A program made the position numbers and the translations under genes. Source: Fredinandcohnia quinoae (GTDB lineage: Bacteria > Bacillota > Bacilli > Bacillales > Bacillaceae_L). From it: a stretch of DNA of 64,000 nucleotides. Positions 9,417 through 17,508 of this stretch are shown in pieces. The DNA lies in contig NZ_JAKTTI010000004.1 in the NCBI RefSeq assembly GCF_022427965.1, positions 1-64,000 of the forward strand, in the 5' to 3' direction. A model generated the notes under the pieces. It made no database searches, was not told the DNA's origin, and was given only the letters and a program-made list of their open reading frames with translations. Position 1 is the first letter of the stretch, and every line of letters begins with the position of its first letter.

Positions 9417-10338
9417 GTTTCCTCCTCCTTTTTTGCCTCTTGAGGCGAGGATTGGTAATCTGATCAACCGCAAAGTTCATAAGCACTAAGCTCAGTCCAA
9501 CTAAACCGATACCTAATCCTGGAGGGATAAACCACCACCAAACACCCCTTAGCATTGCACTATTATTACTTGCCCAGTAGAGCATCGTTCCCCAACTAAT
9601 CGAGTTGATATCTTGGAAACCAAGGAAAGCCAAACCTGCTTCCGCTAAAATTGCTCCCAAGGTCGCAAACATAATATTGCCTGCTATAATGGACATCATA
9701 TTGGGACATATTTGTGTAACCATTATTCGGAATGAAGACATTCCTGACATTTTGGCTGCTGATATAAAATCGCGGTTCGCTAATGTCATCGTTTGAGAAC
9801 GGAACACACGCGCACCCCATGCCCATCCTGTTAAAGCAATAATCAAACCGGTTACCAATGGTGAGGATGCTTTTAAGTAAGCCTGAATAACAATCAATAA
9901 CGCTAAACCAGGCATTACTAGAAAAAGGTTTGTAAAAAAGCCCAGGATTGAATCAGTCCATCCACCCCGATATCCACTCACAACTCCGACTAGCAACCCT
10001 ATTATTGTGGTAAGAATACCTGCTCCAAATCCTACAACCATTGTAGTTCGAGCACTAAAAATGAATTGGGAGTATATATCTTGACCTATATTCGTAGTTC
10101 CAAGCCAATGATCAGCTGTGGGAGCTAAATTTGGTTGATAAATTGCTGCAGATGGTGAATATGGTGCAATCCATGGTGCGAAGACTGCAGTTATTAGGAA
10201 AATAATAAAGATGACGAAACCCGTTGTTGATTTCACATTGGTGAAAAATGGTTTAAATACAGCTAGTATTCTCCATAAGGTATTTGATCTTATAGTTTTC
10301 TTATTATAATCAGATGATGTTGATAGTTCAGTTTTCAC
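9391..10338 (-). CDS. ABC transporter permease (DppC/OppC-like)
   Basis: This 315-aa permease has about six membrane helices. An N-terminal OppC-type segment (first helix near residues 38-58) is followed by a BPD_transp_1 domain with the EAA loop FISAAKMSGMSSFRIMVTQI (about 190-209) that contacts the ATPases. It starts at GTG 10338, which overlaps the stop codon of the DppB-like gene by one base, with GGGAGG upstream. It forms the membrane channel together with the DppB-like partner. Confidence 0.93.
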   Translation of the reverse strand: MKTELSTSSDYNKKTIRSNTLWRILAVFKPFFTNVKSTTGFVIFIIFLITAVFAPWIAPYSPSAAIYQPNLAPTADHWLGTTNIGQDIYSQFIFSARTTMVVGFGAGILTTIIGLLVGVVSGYRGGWTDSILGFFTNLFLVMPGLALLIVIQAYLKASSPLVTGLIIALTGWAWGARVFRSQTMTLANRDFISAAKMSGMSSFRIMVTQICPNMMSIIAGNIMFATLGAILAEAGLAFLGFQDINSISWGTMLYWASNNSAMLRGVWWWFIPPGLGIGLVGLSLVLMNFAVDQITNPRLKRQKRRRKHGRKAARA

Positions 10339-11324
10339 TATTCAATCCTCCCTGCACGAATCCTTGGATCCAAACGACTGTATAATAAGTCAACAATTAA
10401 GTTAGCAACAAGGACAGCAATAGCAATTAGAAGAAACGAGGATTGAATCATAGGGAAATCCTGCGATCGAACAGCATTTGTTAACTGATTGCCAATCCCT
10501 GGATATGAAAATACCTGTTCTGTTAGGATTGATCCGCTAACTACATTCCCCATTGCAATTGCAAAGCTTGTTAATTGAGGTAGAATAGCATTTCTTGCTG
10601 CATACGAAAACATAAGCCGTGATGTCTTTACACCTTTTGCCTCTGCAAATGTTACATAATCCTCATCGAGTGTATAAATCATATTATTGCGCATTCCTAC
10701 AATCCAGCCACTTAATCCTCCAAGCAGCAATGTAATACCAGGTAAAAAAGCATGATTTAATACACTTAATATAAAGTCCATGTTAAAACCTGGTGTTAGA
10801 AGTGGATCATATCCATGATTCATTGGAAACCATTCGAGTTTAAATCCAAAAATAAATACGAATAGCAAAGCAACCCAAAAATAAGGTAATGCCTGAAAAG
10901 CCATAGATACTATAGGAAGTGTATTATCAAGAAATCCATTTCTTCTCCAGGATATATAAACACCTAATGCGGTTCCGAGAAAAACAGAAATCAATGTAGA
11001 AATACCAACAAGGCCAATTGTCCATGGTAAACTTGCTTGCATCATATCACCAACAGGTGTTGGATATTGCATAAATGACAATCCCCAATTGAATGTAAAT
11101 AGCCCTTGAAGATAGTCTATATATTGCTGCCATAAACTAGCTTCCCCTATGCCGTAAGCCTCCTTCATTGCGTCTAATGCAGCTGTAGTCAACCTCCCTT
11201 GAAATTTCGCAAACATTGCATCTGCGGGATTTCCTGGCATCATGCGTGGCAAGATAAAATTTAAAGTAATGGCTGCCCATAACGATAGGAAAAAAAAACC
11301 GAAGCGATTAATTATATAACGCAT
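10338..11324 (-). CDS. ABC transporter permease (DppB/OppB-like)
   Basis: This 328-aa permease has six predicted membrane helices, the first at residues about 8-28, and an EAA loop YVTFAEAKGVKTSRLMFSYA (about 220-239). The start is ATG at 11324, preceded by a run of six G. It lies 68 bases after the binding-protein gene and is coupled to the second permease. Family assignment is firm; substrate assignment to beta-glucosides comes from the neighbouring glycosidases. Confidence 0.93.
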   Translation of the reverse strand: MRYIINRFGFFFLSLWAAITLNFILPRMMPGNPADAMFAKFQGRLTTAALDAMKEAYGIGEASLWQQYIDYLQGLFTFNWGLSFMQYPTPVGDMMQASLPWTIGLVGISTLISVFLGTALGVYISWRRNGFLDNTLPIVSMAFQALPYFWVALLFVFIFGFKLEWFPMNHGYDPLLTPGFNMDFILSVLNHAFLPGITLLLGGLSGWIVGMRNNMIYTLDEDYVTFAEAKGVKTSRLMFSYAARNAILPQLTSFAIAMGNVVSGSILTEQVFSYPGIGNQLTNAVRSQDFPMIQSSFLLIAIAVLVANLIVDLLYSRLDPRIRAGRIE

Positions 11325-11392
11325 TATTTCCCCCCAGTCTGAAAGTTGTTAGAAAGAAGGGAAAAGAAACCACTCCTTTTCCCTCCATACTA

Positions 11393-13051
11393 TTAGTTAG
11401 CTGGTTTTAATTTTGAAATGGTAATGGCTGGTGCTGGCCAGTTAAATGGTGCTGGATTTACATATGGATTTTCTTCTGTTGGCCACCCTTCCCAATTTTC
11501 CGTCCTGTACTCATACCAGACTGGACCATTAACTAATGGAATCGTAGGTAAATGCTCAACCATAACATTTTGGAGATAATAGACTGCCTCCAATTGTTTC
11601 TCCTTATCTGTAGTTCCTTGGTAAGTTTGTAAAGCCTCGTCTGTTTTTGGATCACTCCATTGTTGTAAATTCCAGGAACCATTACTGTTCAGCATATCTT
11701 GATATTGGCGATATGGAGTTGACCCTGCATTTGTCCAGGAAATTGCTAGATCATATTCTCCCCCTTGAACATTTGTTGAGTAAGTAGCAAATTCAGGCAT
11801 ATCTACAATAACTTCAATGCCCATGGCAGTTAATGATTGGGATATCAACTGTGCCATTGTTGCCCAGTCAGTCCAGCCTGATACTGTTTGTAGAGTGAAC
11901 GATAGTTTCTTGCCATCTGGAGACACAAAGATTCCATCATCACCTTTTTTATAGCCAGCATCTTCTAGTGTTTGAACTGCTTTATCTACATTTAACTCGT
12001 AACTTAATTGATCATTAGGAATACTAGGGTCAATCCACTCTTTGTCTCTTGGAAGGATTAAGGCTGTAGTACTTGGTAGTGGGTCATAACCAGATGCTGC
12101 TTGATCTGATAATTTTTGACGATCGATTGCAAGGCTTATTGCTCTACGAACGGCAATATCACTTAATAGCTCATTCTTTAAATTCGGATACAGCGTTACG
12201 TTATTACTTGCTGGAAACCAGAAGTTATTATGATCGGGATCTTGTGCGACGAATACATTTTCAGCATCTGGAATAAAAATACCTGCCCAATCGATTTCAC
12301 CTTTAGACAGTGCGAGTTGTTCGCTATCATTTCCGCTAAAGGCTGGGAATTGTATTTCTTCTACAGTATATTCAGCTGCATTATAGTGATCGGGATTCTT
12401 TACCATAGTGTATAGCTGTGGTGAAAAGGATTTTAATAAGTATGGACCAGTTCCAATAGGATCTGTAATTTTTGCTTTAGAAGGATCGCCTTGGTCCTTC
12501 CAAATATGTTCGGGAACAATTAATGACCCTAATACATAATCTTGGAATGGTACGTTAGCTTGATCAAAGTTGAAGGCTACTGAATAATCACTCTGTTTTT
12601 CAATAGATGTTACCTGAGCCCAAATTCCAGAATTATCTGATGCCGGATATTCCTTAAGTAAATTAAATGTAAATAGTACATCATCAGCATCGAATGATTC
12701 TCCATCTGACCATTTCACTTCTTCACGGAGTTTAGTTACTAAAGTTGTATTATCATTTGTCCATTCAAATTCAGTCGCCAGCATTGGGTACTCATCACCA
12801 CTTACATTATCAAAATAATAAAGTGATTGATAAATCAAACCATTTGTTCCACCCATCGCTGTAGTTGAGAATGGGTTAAAGTTTTCTTGCCATTGTCCTG
12901 CGGGTGATAGCCCTACAATCAGTGGTTTTACTTTGCCATTTGAATCAGCCGGTTCTTTTTTAGAAGACTTTTCGTTTGAACATCCTGTCAGTACTAGTAC
13001 GATAGAAAAGACCGCAATAAACAAAATCAATGCATTCTTTTTTAAATTCAT
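11393..13051 (-). CDS. Extracellular solute-binding lipoprotein, family 5 (Opp/Dpp type)
   Basis: This 552-aa lipoprotein captures the substrate outside the membrane. The signal peptide ends in the lipobox LTGC with Cys24 as the lipidation site, followed by a charged SNEKSSKK linker and an SBP_bac_5 domain (about 60-470). The start chosen is ATG at 13051 with GAGGGA upstream; the frame extends to 13090 but without a ribosome binding site. It is the first structural gene of the operon and follows a stretch with a cre-like site and a LacI-type palindrome. Family 5 binding proteins take peptides, nickel or oligosaccharides. With GH1, GH30 and a LacI regulator, a beta-gluco-oligosaccharide such as cellobiose or gentiobiose is the best guess. 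Confidence 0.92.
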   Translation of the reverse strand: MNLKKNALILFIAVFSIVLVLTGCSNEKSSKKEPADSNGKVKPLIVGLSPAGQWQENFNPFSTTAMGGTNGLIYQSLYYFDNVSGDEYPMLATEFEWTNDNTTLVTKLREEVKWSDGESFDADDVLFTFNLLKEYPASDNSGIWAQVTSIEKQSDYSVAFNFDQANVPFQDYVLGSLIVPEHIWKDQGDPSKAKITDPIGTGPYLLKSFSPQLYTMVKNPDHYNAAEYTVEEIQFPAFSGNDSEQLALSKGEIDWAGIFIPDAENVFVAQDPDHNNFWFPASNNVTLYPNLKNELLSDIAVRRAISLAIDRQKLSDQAASGYDPLPSTTALILPRDKEWIDPSIPNDQLSYELNVDKAVQTLEDAGYKKGDDGIFVSPDGKKLSFTLQTVSGWTDWATMAQLISQSLTAMGIEVIVDMPEFATYSTNVQGGEYDLAISWTNAGSTPYRQYQDMLNSNGSWNLQQWSDPKTDEALQTYQGTTDKEKQLEAVYYLQNVMVEHLPTIPLVNGPVWYEYRTENWEGWPTEENPYVNPAPFNWPAPAITISKLKPAN

Positions 13052-13127
13052 TTTACTATCCCTCTCTTCTTTCCGGAAAATAGGTTCCAAAAGTAACTAA
13101 TCAGAGATGCGTACAACAGACGGATTT

Positions 13128-13141
13128 TGCAACCGCTTCCA
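13128..13141 (-). promoter_or_regulatory. cre-like site (CcpA) ahead of the binding-protein gene
   Basis: On the minus strand the bases TGGAAGCGGTTGCA match the catabolite-responsive element TGWAANCGNTNWCA except at the two W positions. It lies about 80 bases upstream of the binding-protein start codon, a usual place for CcpA repression of sugar operons. The match is by eye only. Confidence 0.55.
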
Positions 13142-13238
13142 AAGTAATGAATAAAGACATACGAAATTCTATGTATCACCCCCTTTAATAGCCTAATTCA
13201 TGAATATAGTAATGTTCATGTTTCAGGTATTTATTTCT

Positions 13239-13254
13239 AGTAAAGCGCTTTACT
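13239..13254. promoter_or_regulatory. LacI-family operator palindrome
   Basis: AGTAAAGCGCTTTACT is a perfect 16-bp palindrome with the central GCGC-type core of LacI-family operators. It lies between the LacI gene and the binding-protein gene, 188 bases before the latter's ATG. A related palindrome precedes the LacI gene itself (14326-14340), so the same repressor probably uses both. Confidence 0.75.
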
Positions 13255-13306
13255 TTTGTGCTAAAAAAAGTGAAATCCAATCAATCTCTTCTGTTTTCAC
13301 CTTTAA

Positions 13307-14311
13307 TCATTCTTTTACGCGTCTACAAGAATGTCTTTTAATTAACTGCACAGGGATAACCTTACCATTACGATTCTTTAAAACCCCATTAATCTCATCA
13401 AGTAACAATACTGCTGACTGACGACCTATTAACTCCTTATCTTGCTTAATAGTCGTCAATGGGGGATCAATATGTTTCGCTAATGGGATATCATCAAAAC
13501 CTATAATTGAAATATCTTCAGGTACCCTAAGTCCTTCTTCTTTTATGACTTTCATTGCACCTACTGCCATTTCATCTCCAGATACGAAAACAGCTGTGGG
13601 CTGCTCTGGAAGTGATAATAATCGTAGCATCGCCTCACGACCACCCTCGTATGAGTAATACCCTCCATCAACAATATAGCTGCTCGGAATATTCAACCCA
13701 TATTTCTTAATAGCCATCTGAAAGCCATTTGTACGTTCCACCGCTGTAAACATTGTCTGTGCTCCTGAAATATGAGCTATTTTCCTATGACCTAATCCAT
13801 ATAAATAATCAACCGCTAGCTCACTGCCTTTTTTATTATCACTTACGACAGCATTAGCGCCTTTTTCTGGCATATCGATGAATACTGTTGGCATATTAAA
13901 TTCTGCAAAATCTAGTGTTTCCTCACCTAATGATTGAATAACCACAACACCATCAACACCACGACGCTTAAGGTGCTTATATGTATCCTCCTTCAAACCC
14001 ATGTTTCGGGGGACAAATAATAAGTCATAATTATATAATTCCATATGCTTTTTAAAGCTTTCGATTACCTCACTAAAAAACGGATGGGCCACACCTACAT
14101 CTAAATGTTCAGCAAACACCACACCAATCATCCAGGACTTATTAGTTGCTAATGTTCTTGCCGACGAGTTAGGTGTATAACCTACTTCTTCTACTACAGC
14201 CAACACTTTCTGTTTTGCTTTTTCGCTCACATTCTCATAATTATTTAATACCTTAGAAACAGTCGTGATCGAATAACCAGTTTTTTTAGCAATATCATAT
14301 ATCGTTGTCAT
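13307..14311 (-). CDS. LacI-family transcriptional regulator of the beta-glucoside operon
   Basis: This 334-aa repressor has an N-terminal LacI helix-turn-helix (TTIYDIAKKTGYSITTVSKVLNN, hinge SSARTLATNKS) and a periplasmic-binding-protein-like sensor domain (about 60-330). It most likely represses the transporter and glycosidase genes until an imported sugar binds. The start is ATG at 14311 with AGGAG 6 bases upstream. The gene lies directly upstream of the operon on the same strand; the palindromes before it and after it are candidate targets, implying autoregulation. No terminator is seen between it and the operon. Confidence 0.93.
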   Translation of the reverse strand: MTTIYDIAKKTGYSITTVSKVLNNYENVSEKAKQKVLAVVEEVGYTPNSSARTLATNKSWMIGVVFAEHLDVGVAHPFFSEVIESFKKHMELYNYDLLFVPRNMGLKEDTYKHLKRRGVDGVVVIQSLGEETLDFAEFNMPTVFIDMPEKGANAVVSDNKKGSELAVDYLYGLGHRKIAHISGAQTMFTAVERTNGFQMAIKKYGLNIPSSYIVDGGYYSYEGGREAMLRLLSLPEQPTAVFVSGDEMAVGAMKVIKEEGLRVPEDISIIGFDDIPLAKHIDPPLTTIKQDKELIGRQSAVLLLDEINGVLKNRNGKVIPVQLIKRHSCRRVKE

Positions 14312-14325
14312 GTCATTCTCCTATC

Positions 14326-14340
14326 GAAAAGCGCTTTCCA
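14326..14340. promoter_or_regulatory. LacI-family operator in front of the lacI-like gene
   Basis: The minus strand reads TGGAAAGCGCTTTTC, a near-palindrome around GCGC that shares AAAGCGCTTT with nearby site 13239-13254. It is 14 bases upstream of the start codon and would block initiation or elongation, which fits autorepression. CcpA binding is an alternative because the core also resembles cre. Confidence 0.6.
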
Positions 14341-14416
14341 TTTTAATATAAAATCATCATTTTTATTTGTCAACACTTTTCTGAAATTTCAAATAAAATA
14401 ATAATATTTTTAGAGA

Positions 14417-14460
14417 ATAAAAAGAAACCATTCGTACATACTTACATGACGAATGGTTTC
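14417..14460 (-). terminator. Terminator of the DHA2 exporter gene
   Basis: On the minus strand, the perfect 12-bp stem GAAACCATTCGT / ACGAATGGTTTC is followed by TTTTTATT, 25 bases after the exporter stop codon. Confidence 0.92.
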
Positions 14461-14484
14461 CTCTGTTCACAAATAAAAATTCTA

Positions 14485-15939
14485 CTAATTCCGAACTGGT
14501 TCTGCTGTTTTCACAGTTGATTTTACATTTTCCTTAACATCGACTGATTTTCTTACAAATAACGAGGCTATTAATGTAACTACCGAGATACCAGTAATAA
14601 AGTAGAAAGCATATTTTACTCCGGCAGCTAATACTTCTGGCTGTGCAGCATTTGGAGAATCGATAAGAAAATTGCTTTGACCAGCCGTAAACAATGTAAT
14701 GGCGATCGCTGTCCCTGCAGCACCAGCTACTTGATTCAAAGTATTCATTGCCGCTGACCCGTCAGCATATAATTCACGTGGCAATTGATTAAGGGCATTT
14801 GTTTGTGATGGCATCATTACCATCGATATTCCAAAGAATAAAGCAATAAATGCTACCACAATTTGCCAAGACGGTGTTGTTGCTGATATCGTTGACATGA
14901 ACATAATATTCCCAATTAATACAAAAACAGATCCCATCAAGACAAAAGGACGTGGCCCCAATTTATCAAATAGTGATCCGACAATTGGTGCCATAATAAC
15001 ATTAATTGCATTACCTGGAAGCATTAATAAACCAGCTACTGCAGCACTGAATAATAAAGCACCTTTTAAATAAAGTGGCAATAAAATAGCTGTTGATAAA
15101 ACGACTAAAATATTTAAAAACATTATCAATGTTCCTAATGTGAACATCGGAAACTTGAAGACTCGCAAATTAACCATTGGCTGAGTCGTTGTCATTTGTC
15201 GAACCCCAAATAAAATAAGTGCGATAACCCCTACAAGTAATGGTGCCCATACTTTTGGTGATGAAAATGCTTCTTCTGCCATTGTGCTTAAGGCAAATAT
15301 TAAACCACCAAATCCGATTGTTGATAAAAGAATCGACAGTACATCGATAGCTGGTTTTGTAATATCTGAAACATTAGCAATCTTAGCTACTGCAAATAGT
15401 GTCAATAACACATAGAAAATTGCACTAATCCAAAAAATATAATTCCACCCTAATGAACTAATAATCACGCCTGAAAGTGTTGGACCTAAGGCTGGACCTA
15501 GTGTAATAACAAGACCCATAATCCCCATGACAACACCACGTTTATGAACTGGGAAGATCAGTAAAAGAACATTCATCATGACCGGTAGTAAAAGACCTGT
15601 TCCGATCGCTTGAACCAATCTACCAACTAATAGAATAGAAAAACTCGGAGACAATGCTGCTAAAATAGCTCCCATTAGTGAAATCACAAGTCCTCCTATA
15701 ACTAATTGTCTTGTCGTAAACCATCTCATTAACAGTGCTGAAATCGGCACTAAAATTGCTAATACTAATAAATATCCTGTTGTCAGCCACTGTGCAATGG
15801 CTGCCTTGATTGAAAAATCGTCCATAACATTTGTTAATGCCATATTTAATGCTGTTTCACCAAACAATCCAATAAACGCACCTAGCATTAAAATAGAGGC
15901 CATTGTCTTGGGATTTTCCACCTGAATCTGAGTACTCAT
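14485..15939 (-). CDS. DHA2-family (14-TM) multidrug MFS transporter
   Basis: This 484-aa proton-driven exporter is of the EmrB/QacA/LmrB type, with about 14 hydrophobic helices. Visible marks are TTGYLLVLAILVPISALL in helix 2, GRLVQAIGTGLLLPVMMN near residues 107-124 and GPALGPTLSGVI (motif C, about 148-159). It likely exports toxic amphiphiles or antibiotics. Its gene is divergent from a MarR regulator, and two identical-type palindromes flank its promoter, so expression is probably induced by a ligand of that regulator. A stem-loop terminator follows. Confidence 0.92.
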   Translation of the reverse strand: MSTQIQVENPKTMASILMLGAFIGLFGETALNMALTNVMDDFSIKAAIAQWLTTGYLLVLAILVPISALLMRWFTTRQLVIGGLVISLMGAILAALSPSFSILLVGRLVQAIGTGLLLPVMMNVLLLIFPVHKRGVVMGIMGLVITLGPALGPTLSGVIISSLGWNYIFWISAIFYVLLTLFAVAKIANVSDITKPAIDVLSILLSTIGFGGLIFALSTMAEEAFSSPKVWAPLLVGVIALILFGVRQMTTTQPMVNLRVFKFPMFTLGTLIMFLNILVVLSTAILLPLYLKGALLFSAAVAGLLMLPGNAINVIMAPIVGSLFDKLGPRPFVLMGSVFVLIGNIMFMSTISATTPSWQIVVAFIALFFGISMVMMPSQTNALNQLPRELYADGSAAMNTLNQVAGAAGTAIAITLFTAGQSNFLIDSPNAAQPEVLAAGVKYAFYFITGISVVTLIASLFVRKSVDVKENVKSTVKTAEPVRN

Positions 15940-16022
15940 ATAACTCTCCTTTTCCTATTTCACTTCTAAGATACCTCTTACACGTCCTATGATTGATTAA
16001 TCATGTCAGCTCTCTCACTATC

Positions 16023-16037
16023 GTCAACCTGGTTGAC
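16023..16037. promoter_or_regulatory. MarR-type operator 1
   Basis: GTCAACCTGGTTGAC is a perfect palindrome with a single central base. It lies just downstream of the -10 box of the exporter promoter and is shared with the divergent marR-like gene. Confidence 0.85.
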
Positions 16038-16043
16038 TAAATT

Positions 16044-16073
16044 ATAATACATTAAAACCTTCCACTTTGTCAA
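16044..16073 (-). promoter_or_regulatory. Promoter of the DHA2 exporter gene
   Basis: On the minus strand, TTGACA (plus 16068-16073), an 18-base spacer and TATTAT (plus 16044-16049). The -35 box lies inside operator 2, so bound repressor would exclude RNA polymerase. Confidence 0.75.
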
Positions 16074-16083
16074 CCTAGTTGAC
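16069..16083. promoter_or_regulatory. MarR-type operator 2
   Basis: GTCAACCTAGTTGAC is the same palindrome as operator 1 with one changed centre-proximal base, 46 bp away. It overlaps the -35 box of the exporter promoter. Confidence 0.85.
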
Positions 16084-16138
16084 ATCCTGTGTTAATTTAT
16101 GTATATTGGTGTCGAGTACGGTGATGGGAGTGAAAATA

Positions 16139-16567
16139 TTGAATTCTGATTTCCATAACTTAGATATAATCGATTTAATAAGTGAGAGACACGGACAATT
16201 ACGAAAAATTGCAGAAAAATTGTGGAATGACACTAGTGATATCTATATTTCAAATTCCGAATGGTATATTATGTCGAGAATATATAAAAAGAAACCAACC
16301 CTTTCGTACGTGTCCAAAAATGTAGACATCTCTCGACAAGCAACCCATAAATTTATTAAAAAGCTCGAGTCAAAAGGCTTAGTTGAAATGATGAACGTAA
16401 CAAATAACAATAAAGAAAAGTGCATCCAATTAACGCCACTTGGAGAAGAATGCTTCAGTAAAAACGAAGAATTAAAAGCAACACTCGAAAATAAGATTGC
16501 AAAGGTGATTGGTGAGAAGGAGTTAAAATATTTGAAAGTACTACTACAAGCAGATTGGGGACTATAA
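16139..16567 (+). CDS. MarR-family transcriptional regulator
   Basis: This 142-aa winged-helix regulator has recognition region VDISRQATHKFIKKLESKGLVE, followed by the wing and a C-terminal dimer helix. It probably represses the divergent DHA2 exporter gene and itself through the two GTCAACC palindromes. The start chosen is TTG at 16139, with GGGAG 8 bases upstream. The frame is open back to 16079, but that end lies within operator 2 and has no ribosome binding site; the ATG at 16124 (MGVKIL...) is a second possibility. A hairpin terminator follows. Confidence 0.85.
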   Translation: MNSDFHNLDIIDLISERHGQLRKIAEKLWNDTSDIYISNSEWYIMSRIYKKKPTLSYVSKNVDISRQATHKFIKKLESKGLVEMMNVTNNNKEKCIQLTPLGEECFSKNEELKATLENKIAKVIGEKELKYLKVLLQADWGL

Positions 16568-16594
16568 TCTAAAATCGGACATTATTCTTAAAAG

Positions 16595-16618
16595 AAAAAG
16601 ACCTTTGAAGGTCTTTTT
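16595..16618. terminator. Bidirectional terminator between marR-like and GNAT genes
   Basis: AAAAAGACCTT and AAGGTCTTTTT pair around a two-base turn. The A and T runs on both sides let it serve the plus-strand marR gene and the convergent minus-strand GNAT gene. Confidence 0.9.
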
Positions 16619-16639
16619 CATCGATTTATGTTAAACAAT

Positions 16640-17227
16640 TTAGTTCAATATTTTTTCATAACAAACGCATTCATGAACTCGTTTAAATTTCCGTTTTATG
16701 TTTTCTTTATCTTCACCTACATAATGTGCAAATGTATGAATGGGGAATAAATTAGGTACTTCACTTTGAATATGTTCATTATGCTCCTTCCCGCCATCCA
16801 AGTACACGTGTAAATATGAATCTACTTTAAGGAATCTACTATTTTCATACCAATTATTCACCCATTTGTCATCTCTTGTCCATGCTTCAAGGCGATTTAA
16901 CTGCTTTTCCCTTGCAATTTGTTCTGCTTTTTTTAAGAGAAGCTTGCCAATTCCTCTTCGACGAAAATCGGGATGTACTGCAATATGCCAAATCATCCCG
17001 CCAAATCCTGTTCCCCTTGAACAAACTGTACCTTCTTCAATTTCATATTCAATATCCAACAATCCAATGATTTGACCTTCACTTACTGCAACTAATTCGA
17101 TCGAAGGATTTTCATATCTTTCTTTCTCTCTTAGCACATTATCGAAATATGCTGTATCTAGAAATGATAAAACCCTACAACGTACCCAACCTTTTTCATC
17201 ACTTGAACGATATTCTCTAATTTCCAT
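16640..17227 (-). CDS. GNAT-family N-acetyltransferase
   Basis: This 195-aa acetyltransferase uses acetyl-CoA to modify an unknown amine. The acetyl-CoA-binding motif A is clear: HPDFRRRGIGKLLLKKAEQIA (about residues 82-102), followed by LEAWTRDDKWVNNWYENSRF typical of the family. The start chosen is ATG at 17227 with GAGGAG 7 bases upstream; a longer frame to 17245 would place the ribosome binding site inside the gene. It is a single-gene unit. Confidence 0.88.
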   Translation of the reverse strand: MEIREYRSSDEKGWVRCRVLSFLDTAYFDNVLREKERYENPSIELVAVSEGQIIGLLDIEYEIEEGTVCSRGTGFGGMIWHIAVHPDFRRRGIGKLLLKKAEQIAREKQLNRLEAWTRDDKWVNNWYENSRFLKVDSYLHVYLDGGKEHNEHIQSEVPNLFPIHTFAHYVGEDKENIKRKFKRVHECVCYEKILN

Positions 17228-17283
17228 ATTCGTCTCCTCTTTCATTTTAAATTTTTCCAGAGAGACTCATTTCCCAATAAATA

Positions 17284-17311
17284 AAGACCCTCTTGTAAAC
17301 ACGAGGGTCTT
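17284..17311 (-). terminator. Terminator of the 23-codon peptide gene
   Basis: Stem AAGACCCTC / GAGGGTCTT with a 10-base loop; on the minus strand it is followed by TATTTATT. It lies 24 bases after the small ORF's stop and could also end read-through from the DUF4132 gene. Confidence 0.75.
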
Positions 17312-17334
17312 AGTAAGTTATATCTTTAAAAAAT

Positions 17335-17406
17335 CTAAAATTCTTTACTGAAGGGGAATGAGCCACCGTATTTATTGATTACATGTATGCAGTTTAAATT
17401 TATCAT
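17335..17406 (-). CDS. 23-aa peptide gene with its own promoter, RBS and terminator
   Basis: ATG at 17406 is preceded by an ideal AGGAGGGG (17413-17420) with a 6-base spacer and runs for 23 codons to TAG at 17335-17337. The peptide begins MINLNCIHVINKYGG and ends SFPFSKEF. It has one cysteine, a Gly-Gly and an amphipathic character, and no clear signal peptide or membrane helix. A TATAAT box lies at 17430-17435 (minus strand), so the transcript would start about 10 bases before the ribosome binding site. The hairpin at 17284 ends it. I do not recognise the family. It lies just downstream of the DUF4132 gene on the same strand. Alternatives are a secreted signal, a toxin-like peptide or a regulatory uORF. 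Confidence 0.65.
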   Translation of the reverse strand: MINLNCIHVINKYGGSFPFSKEF

Positions 17407-17429
17407 TTTAATCCCCTCCTCTTCCGTTT

Positions 17430-17435
17430 ATTATA
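17430..17435 (-). promoter_or_regulatory. -10 box of the small peptide gene
   Basis: Minus-strand TATAAT, with a weaker TTTGAT-like -35 element 16 bases upstream. It lies only about 10 bases before the AGGAGGGG of the 23-codon ORF. Confidence 0.55.
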
Positions 17436-17508
17436 TTACAGTTAATACTATATCAAATTTTCTGATAAGTTAAAATGATTTTTTATAAAATCTTGTTTGT
17501 ATATCCGT

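Noticed and set aside
13150-13200. AAGGGGGTGATACAT on the minus strand as RBS of an upstream ORF before the binding-protein gene
   Set aside because: The spacing to the next ATG is about 16 bases and the following frame is very short; no evidence for translation.
16876-17075. Plus-strand open frames inside the GNAT gene
   Set aside because: They lie opposite a well-supported gene, have no ribosome binding site and show no protein-like pattern.
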